Positions 7,777-17,913 of a stretch of 64,000 bases of DNA are shown piece after piece; positions within the stretch are counted from its first letter, which is position 1, and the number at the start of each line of letters is the position of its first letter. Below the pieces are notes generated by a model. The model did no database searches, was not told where the DNA came from, and was given only the letters and a program-made list of their open reading frames with translations. The DNA is from Myxococcaceae bacterium (GTDB taxonomy: Bacteria; Myxococcota; Myxococcia; Myxococcales; Myxococcaceae): assembly GCA_016793095.1 (NCBI GenBank), contig JAEUJQ010000080.1, forward strand, positions 1 to 64,000. The letters run 5' to 3'. Both the position numbers and the translations under genes were made by a program.

Positions 7777-10700
7777 ATGTTCCGAAGCCTGCTGACCCTT
7801 TCCCTCATCTCATCGTCGGCCTTCGCCGCCGCGCCGTCCGTCACCACCAACTCGGCGAACGCGATCACGGCGTCGTCGGCGCAGCTCAACGGCACCGCCA
7901 ACCCCGGCGGAGAGGCGACCACCGGCTGGTTCCGGCACAGCACCACGAGCCCCGGCACCTGCGACGACACCTTCGGCACGCGCGTGCCGGCGACGGGCGG
8001 CACCGCGGTCGGCAGCGGCACGATGAACGTCGCCTACTCGGTGACGACGACGGGCCTGCTCCCCGGCACCACCTACTACTTCTGCGCGATCGTCCAGAAC
8101 CTGTCGGGCACGGCGTTCGGCTCGATCCTCTCGTTCACCACGCCCGCCCTGGCGCCTACGGTGTTCTCGCAGGCGGCGACGCTGGTGACGAGCAGCTCGG
8201 CGCAGCTCAACGGCTCGGCCACGCCCAACGGCGCCAGCACCACCGGCTTCTTCCGCTATTCGAGCTCGTCGCCAGGCAGCAGCTGTTCGACCTTCTTCGG
8301 CACGCGGGTGCCTTCGACGGGCGGGACCGCGCTCGGGGCAGGGAACTCGTCGCAGAACTACGCGCAGACGATCACCGGCCTGTTGCCCGGTACGACGTAT
8401 TACTTCTGCGCCTTCGCAGACAACTCGATGGGCACCGGCATCGGCGTGCCGCTCTCGCTCACGACCCTCGTGGCGGCGCCGATCACGGCGACCTCGTCAG
8501 CCACCAGCATCACCTCCACCAGCGCGACGCTGTCGGGCACCATCAACCCCAACGGCGCCAGCAGCACCGGCTGGTTCCGCCTGTCCACCAGCAACCCCGG
8601 CACCTGCAACGACGCCTTCGGCACGCGGGTGCCTCTGTCAGGCGGCTCGGCGATGGGCTCGGGCACCTCGGCCCAGTTCTACTCGCAGGCAGCGTCGGGG
8701 CTCTCGCCGGGCACCACGTACTACTACTGCGCGATCGGCCAGAACTCCGAGGGCACCACCTTCGGCAACGTGCTGACGTTCGCGACGCCCGCCGTGCCGG
8801 TGGTGACGACGGATCCAGAGACGTCGGTGACGGCGACGTCGGCGACGCTCAACGGCACGGCCACGCCCAACGGCAGCTCGACGACCGGCTACTTCCGCTA
8901 CAGCGCGACGAACCCCGGCGTGTGCGACGACGTCTTCGGAACGCGCGCGCCGAGCTCAGGCGGCAGCAGCCTGGGGAGCGGGGCCGCGGGAGTGCCCTGG
9001 CTGCAGGCGATCGCCGGGCTCCTTCCAGGGACGACGTATTACTTCTGCGCGATCGCTCAGAACGGGGTCGGCACCAGCTTCGGCGGGATCCGGAGCTTCA
9101 CCACGCCGCCGGCCATCCCGTCCGTCTCGACGGCGTCGGCGACGGCGGTCACCGGCACGACGTTGACGTTGAACGGCTCAGCGGTGCCGCGGGGGGCCGT
9201 GGCGACCGGGTACTTCCGCTACGCGACGACCAGCCCGGGCACCTGCAACGACACCTTCGGCACGCGGGTGCCGACGACGGGCGGGACCAACCTGGGCTCG
9301 GGGAACACCTCCCAGGTCTTCACGGAGAACGTCACCGGCCTCGCGCGCGGCACGACCTACTTCTTCTGTGCGATCGCCCAGAACTCCGCCGGCACGGGCT
9401 TCGGCTCGGTGTTGAGCGTGACGACTCCGAACGCGCCCACCGTCACCACCTCGTCCGTCACCAGCCTCACTGGCACGTCGGTGACGCTGAACGGCTCGGC
9501 GAACCCGAACCTCGCGACGGCGACGGGCTTCTTCCGCTACTCCTCCACCAACCCCGGCACCTGTGACGACGCCTTCGGCACCCGCGCCCCGCTGTCGAGC
9601 GGCACCACCATCTCCTTCACCCAGTCGTTCGCGCAGTCGGTGACGGGGCTCACGCCGGCGACCACGTACTTCTATTGTGCGATCGCCACGAACGCGGAGG
9701 GCACGGGGTTCGGAGCGGTGCTCTCGTTCACGACGCCGGCCGCGCCGACGATCGTCACCAACACGCCGACGTCGCTGCTCGCGACCTCCGTCACGCTGAA
9801 CGGGACCGGCACGCCGAACAACGCGAGCACGAGCGGTTGGTTCCGCTACGACTCGAGCAACCCGGTGAGCTGCTCGGACACGTTCGGGTTCCGCGTCCCG
9901 TTCTCGGGAGGGACGAACCTCGGCTCGGGCACCACGGCGCAGGCGTTCGCGCAGAGCATCAGCCTCACGCCGGGCACCCAGTATTGGTACTGCGCGATCG
10001 GGTCCAACCTCGTGGGCACGTCCTTCGGGTCGCTCGAGACGTTCACCGCGCCGGCCACCGCGCCCATCGTCTCGACGAGCAGCGCGACGCTGGTGACGGG
10101 CACCACCGCGACGCTCAACGGCAGCGCGACCCCGCGCGGCGCTGCCAGCACCGGCTACTTCCGGTACGCGACGGCGAACCCCGGGGCCTGCAACGACACC
10201 TTCGGCACGCGAGCGCCCGCGACGGGAGGCTCCGCGCTCGGGGCCGGGAACTCCGCCATCGCCTTCGCCGAGGCGCTCACGGGGCTGCTGCCGGGCACGA
10301 CGTACTACTTCTGCGCGATCGCCCAGAACGCGGTGGGCACGGGCTTCGGCACGATGTCCTCCTTCACGACGCCGAACGTCCCGACCGTCACCACCAGCGC
10401 CGTGAGCGGCATCAGCGGCACCACGGCCACGCTGAACGGCTCCGCGAACCCGCAAGGCGCGTCGGCGACGGGCTACTTCCGCTACGGCGTCACCGACCCG
10501 GGCATCTGCAACGACAGCTACGGCACGCGCGCGCCGGCGTCCGGGGGCACCAGCCTGGGCAGCGGCTCTTCGAACACGCCGTTCAGCCAGAGCCTCACGG
10601 GGTTGAGCCCTGGCACCACCTACTTCGTGTGCGCGCTCGCCTCGAACTCCGTGGGGACGGGGGTCGGCTTGCCGGTCACCTTCGCGACGCCCGCGGCGCC

Positions 10701-13700
10701 CACCGTCACCACGCTCGCGGCCACCAGCGTCTCGGCGACGGCGGCGACGCTCAACGCGACCGGCATTCCCAACGGCAGCTCGGCGACCGGCTGGTTCCGC
10801 TACTCGACGACGAACCCGGGCGCGTGCAGTGACACGTTCGGCACGCGCGCGCCGCTCTCTGGCGGCAACGCGCTGGGCTCGGGCTCGTCCACCACGCCGT
10901 TCTCGGTGACGCCCGCCGCGCTGCTGCCCGGCACCACGTACTTCTTCTGCGCGATCGCCTCGAACGCGGTGGGAACGTCGTTCGGCGCGGTGTTGTCCTT
11001 CACGACGCCGCCGCTGGCGCCGCTCGTCACCTCGGCCTCGACCTCGTTCATCACGGACACCTCGGCCACCTTGAACGGGAGCGTGACGCCGCGCGGCGAC
11101 GTCACCACCGCCTGGTTCCGCTACTCGACGATGAACCCGGGCGCCTGCAACGACAGCTTCGGCACGCGCACGCCCGCGACCGGCGGCACCGACGTAGGCT
11201 CGGGCAACAGCGCGCAGGCGGTGACCCAGCTCCTGAGCGGCCTCTCGCCGTCCACCACGTACTACTGGTGCGCCCTCGCGCAGAACTCGGTGGGCACGTC
11301 GTTCGGCACCATCGTCAGCTTCACGACGGTCGCGCTTCCGACGGTCACCACCCAGGCCGCCTCGCCGGTGACGTCCACCACCGCGACGATCCGCTCCAGC
11401 ATCACGCCGAATGGCACCTCGACGACGGCGTGGTTCCGCTACTCCCTCGCGAACCCCACCACGTGCAACGACACCTTCGGCACGCGGATCCCGGCGAGCG
11501 GCGGCACCTTCATCGGCTCGGGCACCACGCCGGTGACGGACGCGCAGTCGCTCGCGAGCCTCCTGCCCGGGAACACCTACTTCTTCTGCGCGATCGCCCA
11601 GAACACCATCGGCACGCAGCTGGGCGCGGTGCTGTCCTTCACGACGCCTCCGCAGGTGCCGACGACGACGACCTCGCTCCCGACGGCGCTCACCGCGACG
11701 GCAGGCACCTTCAACGGCAGCGTGAACCCCAACGGCGCAGCCTCGACGGCCTGGTTCCGTTACTCCACCTCGAACCCGGGCGTCTGCAACGACGCCTTCG
11801 GGACGCGGGTGCCCGCGACGGGTGGAACCGCGGTGCCGTTCGGCAACTCGCCGGTGACGTACTCGGAGCCGGTGACGGGCCTGACGACGGGCACCACGTA
11901 CTACGTCTGCGCGATCGCCCAGAACTCGGTGGGGACCCAGTTCGGCGCCGTGCTGACGTTCACGACGCCCGGGGCGCCCACGGGAACGACGTCGGCCGCG
12001 ACGGCCATCACCTCGTCGGGAGCGGTGCTGAACGGCGCGGGCACGCCGAACAGGGCCGACACCACCGGCTGGTTCCGCTACTCGACGACGAACCCGGGCG
12101 CCTGTGACGACGTCTTCGGCACGCGGGCTCCGGCGACCGGCGGCGATCCGCTCGGCAACGGCACCAGCGCCGTCTCGTACGCCGAGACGCTCACCGGGCT
12201 GGCCGCCGGCACCACGTACTACTTCTGCGCGATCGTCGAGAACGTGGTGGGCAAGGCGTACGGCACCGTGCAGTCCTTCACCACGCTCAACGCGCCCACG
12301 ATGGTGACGGGCATGGCCACCAGCGTGACGGCGACGGGGGCGACGCTCAACGCGACCGGCAACCCGAACAACTCGAACACCACCGGCTGGTTCCGCTACA
12401 GCACCGTCAACCCCGGGACCTGCGACAACGTGTTCGGCACGCGGCAACCGTCGTCCGGCGGCTACCCGCTGGGCTCGGGGAGCACGCCCACCGCGTACTC
12501 CGGCGCCATCACCGGGCTGCTGGCGGGCACCACGTACTACGTCTGCGCGATCGGCTCGAACGCGGCGGGGACGTCCTTCGGGGCGGTGGAGACGTTCGTC
12601 ACGCCCGGGCCGCCGTCCGTCGTCACCTCGCCCGTCACCACCTTCGGCAGCACCACGGCGACGCTCGCGGGCACGGCGAACCCGAACGTCGGCGCCACCA
12701 CCGGCTGGTTCCGCTACTCGACCAGCTTCCTCTCCACCTGCAACGACACCTTCGGCACGCGGGTGCCGGCGATGGGCGGCACTGCGCTGGGCAGCGGCAC
12801 CACGCCCGTGCCCTTCACCGAGAACGTGACCGGGCTGCTGTCGGCGACGACGTACTACGTGTGCGCGATCGCCTCGAACTCGGCCGGCACGCGCTTCGGA
12901 GCGGTGCAGACCTTCACCACCACGTCCGCGCCAGCGGTCACGACCGGCGCCGCCACCCTCGTCACGGGGACGACGGCGACGCTGAACGGCTCGGCGAACC
13001 CGCGCGGCTCCGCAGGCACGGGCTGGTTCCGCTACTCGGCCACCAGCCCCGGCTCGTGCAACGACACCTTCGGGACGCGGGTGTCGATGGCGGGCGCGCC
13101 GCTGGGCAGCGGCACCACGAGCGTCGCGTACGCGGAGGCGATCACCGGCCTTTCGCCCGGCACGACGTACTTCTTCTGCGCCATCGCCTCGAACGCCATC
13201 GGCACGGCCTTCGGGGCGTTGGGGAGCTTCACGACGCCGGGTGCGCCCCTCGTCACCACGAGCGCGGCGTCGGCCGTGCTGGGGTCGACGGCGACGCTGA
13301 ACGGCAGCGCGAACCCGAACCGGGCCGCGGCGACCGGCTGGTTCCGCTACTCGACGACCAACCCCACGACGTGTGACGACACCTTCGGTACGCGGGCCCC
13401 CGCGGCTGGCGGCGCCAACCTCGGCGGCGGCTCCACGAGTCAGGCCTTCGCGCAGGCGATCACCGGCCTCGCGTCGTCCACCACGTACTACTTCTGCGCG
13501 ATCGCCCAGAACGCCGAGGGCACCTCGTTCGGCGCGGTGTCGTCCTTCACGACGCTCGCCGCGCCCGTCGTCACCACGCTGGCGGCGACGAGCGTCTCGG
13601 CCAGCGGCGCCACGCTCAACGGCTCGGGCAACCCCAGCGGCTCGTCCGCGACGGGCTGGTTCCGCTACTCGACCGTCAACCCGGGCACGTGCAGCGACAC

Positions 13701-16700
13701 CTTCGGAGTGCGGATGCCGACCAGCGGTGGCACGGCGCTCGGCTCGAGCTCCACCGCGACGCCGTACCTCGTGACGCTCACCGGCCTGACGGCGGGCACC
13801 ACCTACTACTTCTGCGCGCTCGCCTCGAACGCGGTCGGCACCGGCGTGGGCGCGGTGCTGTCCTTCACCACGCCGGGCGCGCCCGTCGTCACCACCCAGG
13901 CGGCCACCGGCGTCTCGAGCAGCGTGGCGACGCTCAACGGCTCCGCGGATCCCCGTGGAGCGGACGCGACGGGCTTCTTCCGTTTCAGCACCGTCAACCC
14001 GGGCACCTGCAACAGCACCTTCGGCGTCCGGGCGCCCGGCTCGGGAGGCACCGTCGTGCCCGGCACGAGCGCCACGACCCCGTTCAGCGCCGGGCTGTCG
14101 GGCCTCTCGCCCGCGACGACGTATTACTACTGCGCGATCGCCACCAACGCGGTCGGCACGTCGTTCGGCACGGTGTCGTCCTTCACCACGCCCACGGGCC
14201 CGACGGTCAGCACGGGCAACGCCACGTCGGTCACCAGCACGGGCGCGGTGCTCAACGGCGCCGTGAATCCCCTCGGCGATGCCACGACGGCCTGGTTCCG
14301 CTTCAGCGCGACCAACCCCACGTCGTGCAACGACACCTTCGGCACGCGCGCTCCCCTGGCGGCGATCGCGGTCGGCAGCGGCACTGCCTCGACGCCCGTG
14401 TCCACGACGCTGAGCGGCCTCACCCCGTCCACCACGTACTACTTCTGCGTGATCGCGCAGAACTCGAACGGCACCGGCTTCGGAACGGTGCAGACGTTCT
14501 TCACGCCGGGCGCGCCGACGGTCACCAGCACCGCGGCGTCGAACGTCACCGCGACAGGCGCGCTCGTCGGTGGCGCGGTCAACCCGGGCGGCGCGGCGAC
14601 GTCCGCGTGGATCCGCTACGCGACGACCAGCCCCGGCACCTGCGACGACACCTTCGGCACGCGCTTCCCCGCGAGCGGGGGCTCGAGCCTGGGCAGCGGC
14701 ACCACGGCACAGACCTTCACGCAGAACCTCACCGGGCTCGCGAGCGGCACGACGTACTTCTTCTGCGCCCTCGCCCAGAACAGCTACGGCACCAGCGTCG
14801 GCGCGGTGCTCTCCTTCACGACGCTCGCCGCGCCAGCGGTCACCACGGGCGCTGCCACCAGTGTCACGGCGTCCGGCGCGACGCTCAACGGCTCGGCGAA
14901 CCCGTTCGGCTCGGCGACGACGGGGTTCTTCCGCTACTCGACCACCAACCCCGGCTCCTGCAACGACGCCTTCGGGACCCGTGCGCCAGCGACGGGCGGA
15001 ACGGCGCTGGGCAACGGAGGGACCGCGGCGAGCTACTCCCAGGCGGTGACGGGGCTGACCCCGGGCCAGACGTACTTCTTCTGCGCCATCGCCCAGAACG
15101 CGATCGGGACCGCGTTCGGCTCGGTGCAGCAGCTGACCACGCCCGCCGCGTCACCCACCGCCAGCACCCAGCCCGCCACCGCCGTCACCGGCGTGAGCGC
15201 GACGCTCAACGGCACAGGCACGCCCAATGGCTCGGCGGCGACGGGCTTCTTCCGCTACGGCGCGACGAACCCGGGCGCCTGCACGGACACCTTCGGCACG
15301 CGGGCGCCGGCGACGGGCGGCTCAGCGCTGGGCTCTGGCTCGACGGCCATGAGCTTCACCGAGGCGCTCGGCGGGCTCATGCCGGGCACCACGTACTTCT
15401 ACTGCGCGGGAGCGACGAGCGCGGCGGGCACGGGCTTCGGGGCCGTCTCGAGCTTCACCACGCCCCGCACGCCGTCCGTCACGACGGGCGCCGGCACGCC
15501 AACCTCCGCCACCCAGGCCTCGCTCGCGGCCACCGTGAGCGCCAACGGCGACGCGGCGACCGCGTACTTCCGCTACGGCACCACCGACCCGGGCGCGTGC
15601 AGCGACAGCTTCGGCACGCGGGCCCCCTCGACTGGCGGTGTCGCGGTGCCGGCGGCGGCCACCAACCAGGCGGTGACGCAGACGATCGCCGGGCTGCAGG
15701 GCGGCACCCGCTACTGGTTCTGCGCGGCCGCGACGAACGTCGTCGGCACCAGCTTCGGTGCGGTGCAGAGCTTCACCACGCCGGGGGCGCCGGTGGTGGT
15801 GACGTCCTCGGCTCAGAACACGGACACGCCGATGCCGCGCCTCAACGGCACCGTCAACCCGACCGGCGCTGCGACGACCGCCTGGTTCCGGCTCGGCACG
15901 ACCGATCCCGGCGCGTGCAACGACACCTTCGGCCGCCGGGCGCCTGCGTCAGGCGGGACGAGCGTTCCCCCGGGCACCGCGCAGGTCTCGTTCAGCGAGC
16001 TGGTGACGGGCCTCGACCCCGGCGCGACGTACTTCTTCTGCGCCATCGCCGAGAACGCCCACGGGAAGGTGTTCGGTCAGGTCCTGCAGTTCAACGCGTA
16101 CGCGCCGCCGCCGGTCGTGACGACGACTGCCGCCACGGATCTGGCGGGCTCCAGCGTGACGCTCAACGGCTCGGCCAACCCGAACGGTACCGCGGCGACG
16201 GGCTGGTTCCGGTACGACGCGACGCGGCCCACGTCCTGTGACGACTCCTTCGGCACGCGGGTGCCCGCGATGGACGGGCTGCCGTTGGGCGCAGGTCGCA
16301 CGCCCCGCGCGATGACGCTCTCGGTGCAGGGCCTCCGCGCGAACACGAAGTACTTCTTCTGCGCGATCGCCTCCAACATGGGCGGCGCGGCCTTCGGCCA
16401 GGTGGAGGAGTTCCAGACGCCCCAGGCGCCTCCGACCGCGCGGACCATCAGCATCGAGCCGCAGGCTGACGGCTCGGTCGTCTTCACCGGCGCGGTGAAC
16501 GCGAACGGCTCGCCCACGAGCGCCGCGTTCCGCTACGGCTCTGCCAATCCGGGGACGTGCTCCTTCGGCTTCGGAACGCGGGTGCCGGTAAGCGCGGTGG
16601 ACATCCCGCCGGGACACACCGAGGTGCCCTTCACGCAGGTGGCGGCGGACGTCCGTCCCGGCACCTACTACGGCTGTCTGTTCGCGCAGAGCTTCGCGGG

Positions 16701-16851
16701 CGATGGGCCGGGCGAGGTGGTTCAGTTCACCGTCGGAGGCGGAGCGACGCAGGGCTGCAACTGCTCGACGGGCCTCGAAGGCAGCGGCGCGCTGGGGGTG
16801 ATGGCGCTCGCGGCCCTCCTCGCGCGCCGTCGAAGCGCGCTGCGCAGGTGA
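7777..16851 (+). CDS. Giant secreted repeat protein with MYXO-CTERM anchor
   Basis: 3,024 residues. A signal peptide (MFRSLLTLSLISSSAFA) is followed by 28 tandem repeats of about 105 residues, each fibronectin-III-like: an NGSANPNG-type strand, GWFRYSTTNPGTCNDTFGTR, then GLLPGTTYYFCAIAQN and FGAVLSFTTP. Almost every repeat has two conserved cysteines (GTCND and YFCAI), suggesting one disulphide each. The C-terminus has GCNC, a hydrophobic helix and an Arg-rich end: the MYXO-CTERM sorting signal processed by myxosortase in myxobacteria. I chose the ATG at 7777 because it starts the signal peptide. Likely a cell-surface fibre or adhesin; ligand unknown. Confidence 0.92.
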   Translation: MFRSLLTLSLISSSAFAAAPSVTTNSANAITASSAQLNGTANPGGEATTGWFRHSTTSPGTCDDTFGTRVPATGGTAVGSGTMNVAYSVTTTGLLPGTTYYFCAIVQNLSGTAFGSILSFTTPALAPTVFSQAATLVTSSSAQLNGSATPNGASTTGFFRYSSSSPGSSCSTFFGTRVPSTGGTALGAGNSSQNYAQTITGLLPGTTYYFCAFADNSMGTGIGVPLSLTTLVAAPITATSSATSITSTSATLSGTINPNGASSTGWFRLSTSNPGTCNDAFGTRVPLSGGSAMGSGTSAQFYSQAASGLSPGTTYYYCAIGQNSEGTTFGNVLTFATPAVPVVTTDPETSVTATSATLNGTATPNGSSTTGYFRYSATNPGVCDDVFGTRAPSSGGSSLGSGAAGVPWLQAIAGLLPGTTYYFCAIAQNGVGTSFGGIRSFTTPPAIPSVSTASATAVTGTTLTLNGSAVPRGAVATGYFRYATTSPGTCNDTFGTRVPTTGGTNLGSGNTSQVFTENVTGLARGTTYFFCAIAQNSAGTGFGSVLSVTTPNAPTVTTSSVTSLTGTSVTLNGSANPNLATATGFFRYSSTNPGTCDDAFGTRAPLSSGTTISFTQSFAQSVTGLTPATTYFYCAIATNAEGTGFGAVLSFTTPAAPTIVTNTPTSLLATSVTLNGTGTPNNASTSGWFRYDSSNPVSCSDTFGFRVPFSGGTNLGSGTTAQAFAQSISLTPGTQYWYCAIGSNLVGTSFGSLETFTAPATAPIVSTSSATLVTGTTATLNGSATPRGAASTGYFRYATANPGACNDTFGTRAPATGGSALGAGNSAIAFAEALTGLLPGTTYYFCAIAQNAVGTGFGTMSSFTTPNVPTVTTSAVSGISGTTATLNGSANPQGASATGYFRYGVTDPGICNDSYGTRAPASGGTSLGSGSSNTPFSQSLTGLSPGTTYFVCALASNSVGTGVGLPVTFATPAAPTVTTLAATSVSATAATLNATGIPNGSSATGWFRYSTTNPGACSDTFGTRAPLSGGNALGSGSSTTPFSVTPAALLPGTTYFFCAIASNAVGTSFGAVLSFTTPPLAPLVTSASTSFITDTSATLNGSVTPRGDVTTAWFRYSTMNPGACNDSFGTRTPATGGTDVGSGNSAQAVTQLLSGLSPSTTYYWCALAQNSVGTSFGTIVSFTTVALPTVTTQAASPVTSTTATIRSSITPNGTSTTAWFRYSLANPTTCNDTFGTRIPASGGTFIGSGTTPVTDAQSLASLLPGNTYFFCAIAQNTIGTQLGAVLSFTTPPQVPTTTTSLPTALTATAGTFNGSVNPNGAASTAWFRYSTSNPGVCNDAFGTRVPATGGTAVPFGNSPVTYSEPVTGLTTGTTYYVCAIAQNSVGTQFGAVLTFTTPGAPTGTTSAATAITSSGAVLNGAGTPNRADTTGWFRYSTTNPGACDDVFGTRAPATGGDPLGNGTSAVSYAETLTGLAAGTTYYFCAIVENVVGKAYGTVQSFTTLNAPTMVTGMATSVTATGATLNATGNPNNSNTTGWFRYSTVNPGTCDNVFGTRQPSSGGYPLGSGSTPTAYSGAITGLLAGTTYYVCAIGSNAAGTSFGAVETFVTPGPPSVVTSPVTTFGSTTATLAGTANPNVGATTGWFRYSTSFLSTCNDTFGTRVPAMGGTALGSGTTPVPFTENVTGLLSATTYYVCAIASNSAGTRFGAVQTFTTTSAPAVTTGAATLVTGTTATLNGSANPRGSAGTGWFRYSATSPGSCNDTFGTRVSMAGAPLGSGTTSVAYAEAITGLSPGTTYFFCAIASNAIGTAFGALGSFTTPGAPLVTTSAASAVLGSTATLNGSANPNRAAATGWFRYSTTNPTTCDDTFGTRAPAAGGANLGGGSTSQAFAQAITGLASSTTYYFCAIAQNAEGTSFGAVSSFTTLAAPVVTTLAATSVSASGATLNGSGNPSGSSATGWFRYSTVNPGTCSDTFGVRMPTSGGTALGSSSTATPYLVTLTGLTAGTTYYFCALASNAVGTGVGAVLSFTTPGAPVVTTQAATGVSSSVATLNGSADPRGADATGFFRFSTVNPGTCNSTFGVRAPGSGGTVVPGTSATTPFSAGLSGLSPATTYYYCAIATNAVGTSFGTVSSFTTPTGPTVSTGNATSVTSTGAVLNGAVNPLGDATTAWFRFSATNPTSCNDTFGTRAPLAAIAVGSGTASTPVSTTLSGLTPSTTYYFCVIAQNSNGTGFGTVQTFFTPGAPTVTSTAASNVTATGALVGGAVNPGGAATSAWIRYATTSPGTCDDTFGTRFPASGGSSLGSGTTAQTFTQNLTGLASGTTYFFCALAQNSYGTSVGAVLSFTTLAAPAVTTGAATSVTASGATLNGSANPFGSATTGFFRYSTTNPGSCNDAFGTRAPATGGTALGNGGTAASYSQAVTGLTPGQTYFFCAIAQNAIGTAFGSVQQLTTPAASPTASTQPATAVTGVSATLNGTGTPNGSAATGFFRYGATNPGACTDTFGTRAPATGGSALGSGSTAMSFTEALGGLMPGTTYFYCAGATSAAGTGFGAVSSFTTPRTPSVTTGAGTPTSATQASLAATVSANGDAATAYFRYGTTDPGACSDSFGTRAPSTGGVAVPAAATNQAVTQTIAGLQGGTRYWFCAAATNVVGTSFGAVQSFTTPGAPVVVTSSAQNTDTPMPRLNGTVNPTGAATTAWFRLGTTDPGACNDTFGRRAPASGGTSVPPGTAQVSFSELVTGLDPGATYFFCAIAENAHGKVFGQVLQFNAYAPPPVVTTTAATDLAGSSVTLNGSANPNGTAATGWFRYDATRPTSCDDSFGTRVPAMDGLPLGAGRTPRAMTLSVQGLRANTKYFFCAIASNMGGAAFGQVEEFQTPQAPPTARTISIEPQADGSVVFTGAVNANGSPTSAAFRYGSANPGTCSFGFGTRVPVSAVDIPPGHTEVPFTQVAADVRPGTYYGCLFAQSFAGDGPGEVVQFTVGGGATQGCNCSTGLEGSGALGVMALAALLARRRSALRR
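7810..16730 (+). repeat. 28 tandem ~315-bp coding repeats (FN3-like)
   Basis: The DNA repeats with a period of about 315 bp across nearly 9 kb. Repeats are similar in DNA as well as protein, though no two adjacent units look identical, so the expansion is not brand new. The hallmark is the FRY...CNDTFGTR segment, which I counted 28 times. The last unit is the most divergent. Such arrays are prone to recombination and to assembly collapse. Confidence 0.9.
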
Positions 16852-16909
16852 GGTTGCTGACCGTCGAGGCGGCGACGCGGTCCACGGTGATGGTGCCCTC
16901 GCGCCGCGC

Positions 16910-17818
16910 TCACGTCCCGGCGAGCTCGTCGGTCCGGTGTCCTGCGGCAAAGGGCAGCGGGCCCAGCGGCGTGCCCGTGTCCCGGTGGAGACCGTAGAAG
17001 GCCACCAGCGTCACGCTGGAGCCGATCACCTGCGCGACCCCGAACACCCACTCTCCGAGGATCTCGCCGATCACGGGCGGCGAGTGCACCAGCTCGAGGG
17101 CGACGGCGAAGAGGGCGACGCCAACGAAGGCCGGGGTGAAGCACGCGACGCCGATGAGCAGGGACAGCCCGAAGACAGGCCACCAGCGCCCGCTCACCAG
17201 GTGTTGCGACAGCGCGAGCGGATCTCCAGTGGAGCGGAGCACCGCCGTGGTGACGAAGACGAGCTGCACGTACTTCCACACGCCCGGGACGATCAGCAGC
17301 AGGGTGAAGGCGAGGATCGCGAGGCCCGCTCGGAAGCGCGCCCCGAAGCAGCGGCTCCAGGTGCGAAGCGACACGGAGAACGCCTGGCCCAGCGACAGGC
17401 GTCGTCCCTCGGCTCTGGCGATCAGCCGCGCGACCAGCGCCTGGCTCCCGATGATCCCGACGAGCACCTCGAAGAGGTTCGACAGGCGCGCCGACTGGCC
17501 CATGGACCGCAGATCGTCGCCCGGCACCAACACCTGGAGCGCGCCCGCGGGGATCGCGAAGGCGAGGCAGACGCCGAGAATGGGCCCCGCGTCCCGCGCC
17601 GCCAGCGTGACGCCCGTGAGCAGTGAGCCACGCACCGAGAAGGAGCCAGCCTTGAGCCCGAACGGGTCTCCCGCCGTCACGTCGCAGGTGACGCACCAGC
17701 CCGGCGTTTCGCTGAGGCATTCCTGACACGCGAAGCGGCCACACCGCGCGCAGGTCGCGGCCGCTTGCGCTTCAGGGTGGAGCGCACATTTCGATTCGGG
17801 TTCGGGCTCGGGCACCAC
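16910..17818 (-). CDS. Polytopic membrane protein with N-terminal B-box-like zinc finger
   Basis: About 302 residues from a GTG at 17818; the start is uncertain because no good ribosome site is visible and longer readings are Arg-rich and implausible. The N-terminus has CALHPEAQAAATCARCGRFACQECL, a B-box-like zinc ribbon seen before membrane domains in myxobacterial proteins. Several hydrophobic helices follow (for example LAILAFTLLLIVPGVWKYV and VFGLSLLIGVACFTPAFVGV). The membrane part resembles DUF975/YciC-type proteins. Function unknown. Divergent from the helicase gene. Confidence 0.72.
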   Translation of the reverse strand: MVPEPEPESKCALHPEAQAAATCARCGRFACQECLSETPGWCVTCDVTAGDPFGLKAGSFSVRGSLLTGVTLAARDAGPILGVCLAFAIPAGALQVLVPGDDLRSMGQSARLSNLFEVLVGIIGSQALVARLIARAEGRRLSLGQAFSVSLRTWSRCFGARFRAGLAILAFTLLLIVPGVWKYVQLVFVTTAVLRSTGDPLALSQHLVSGRWWPVFGLSLLIGVACFTPAFVGVALFAVALELVHSPPVIGEILGEWVFGVAQVIGSSVTLVAFYGLHRDTGTPLGPLPFAAGHRTDELAGT

Positions 17819-17913
17819 CGGAGGATCGCACCTGCGCCGCCGGAGTCGAAGCCCTGATCGCCGGGTGCTTCTGGATGCTGCGCTTTTCCGTGGTGGCGGG
17901 GTATGGGCCACCG

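Noticed and set aside
9178-12447. Open frame of about 1,090 codons antisense to the giant repeat gene
   Set aside because: It is an artefact of the repeating, GC-rich coding sequence on the plus strand. The antisense product is Arg/Ala/Gly-rich with no domains or signal, while the plus strand encodes clear FN3-like repeats with conserved cysteines.
13689-16241. Long plus-strand open frame (about 850 codons) offset from the giant repeat gene
   Set aside because: Out-of-frame shadow, rich in His, Arg and Asp from the repeat's third-position bias. No ribosome site and no recognisable fold.
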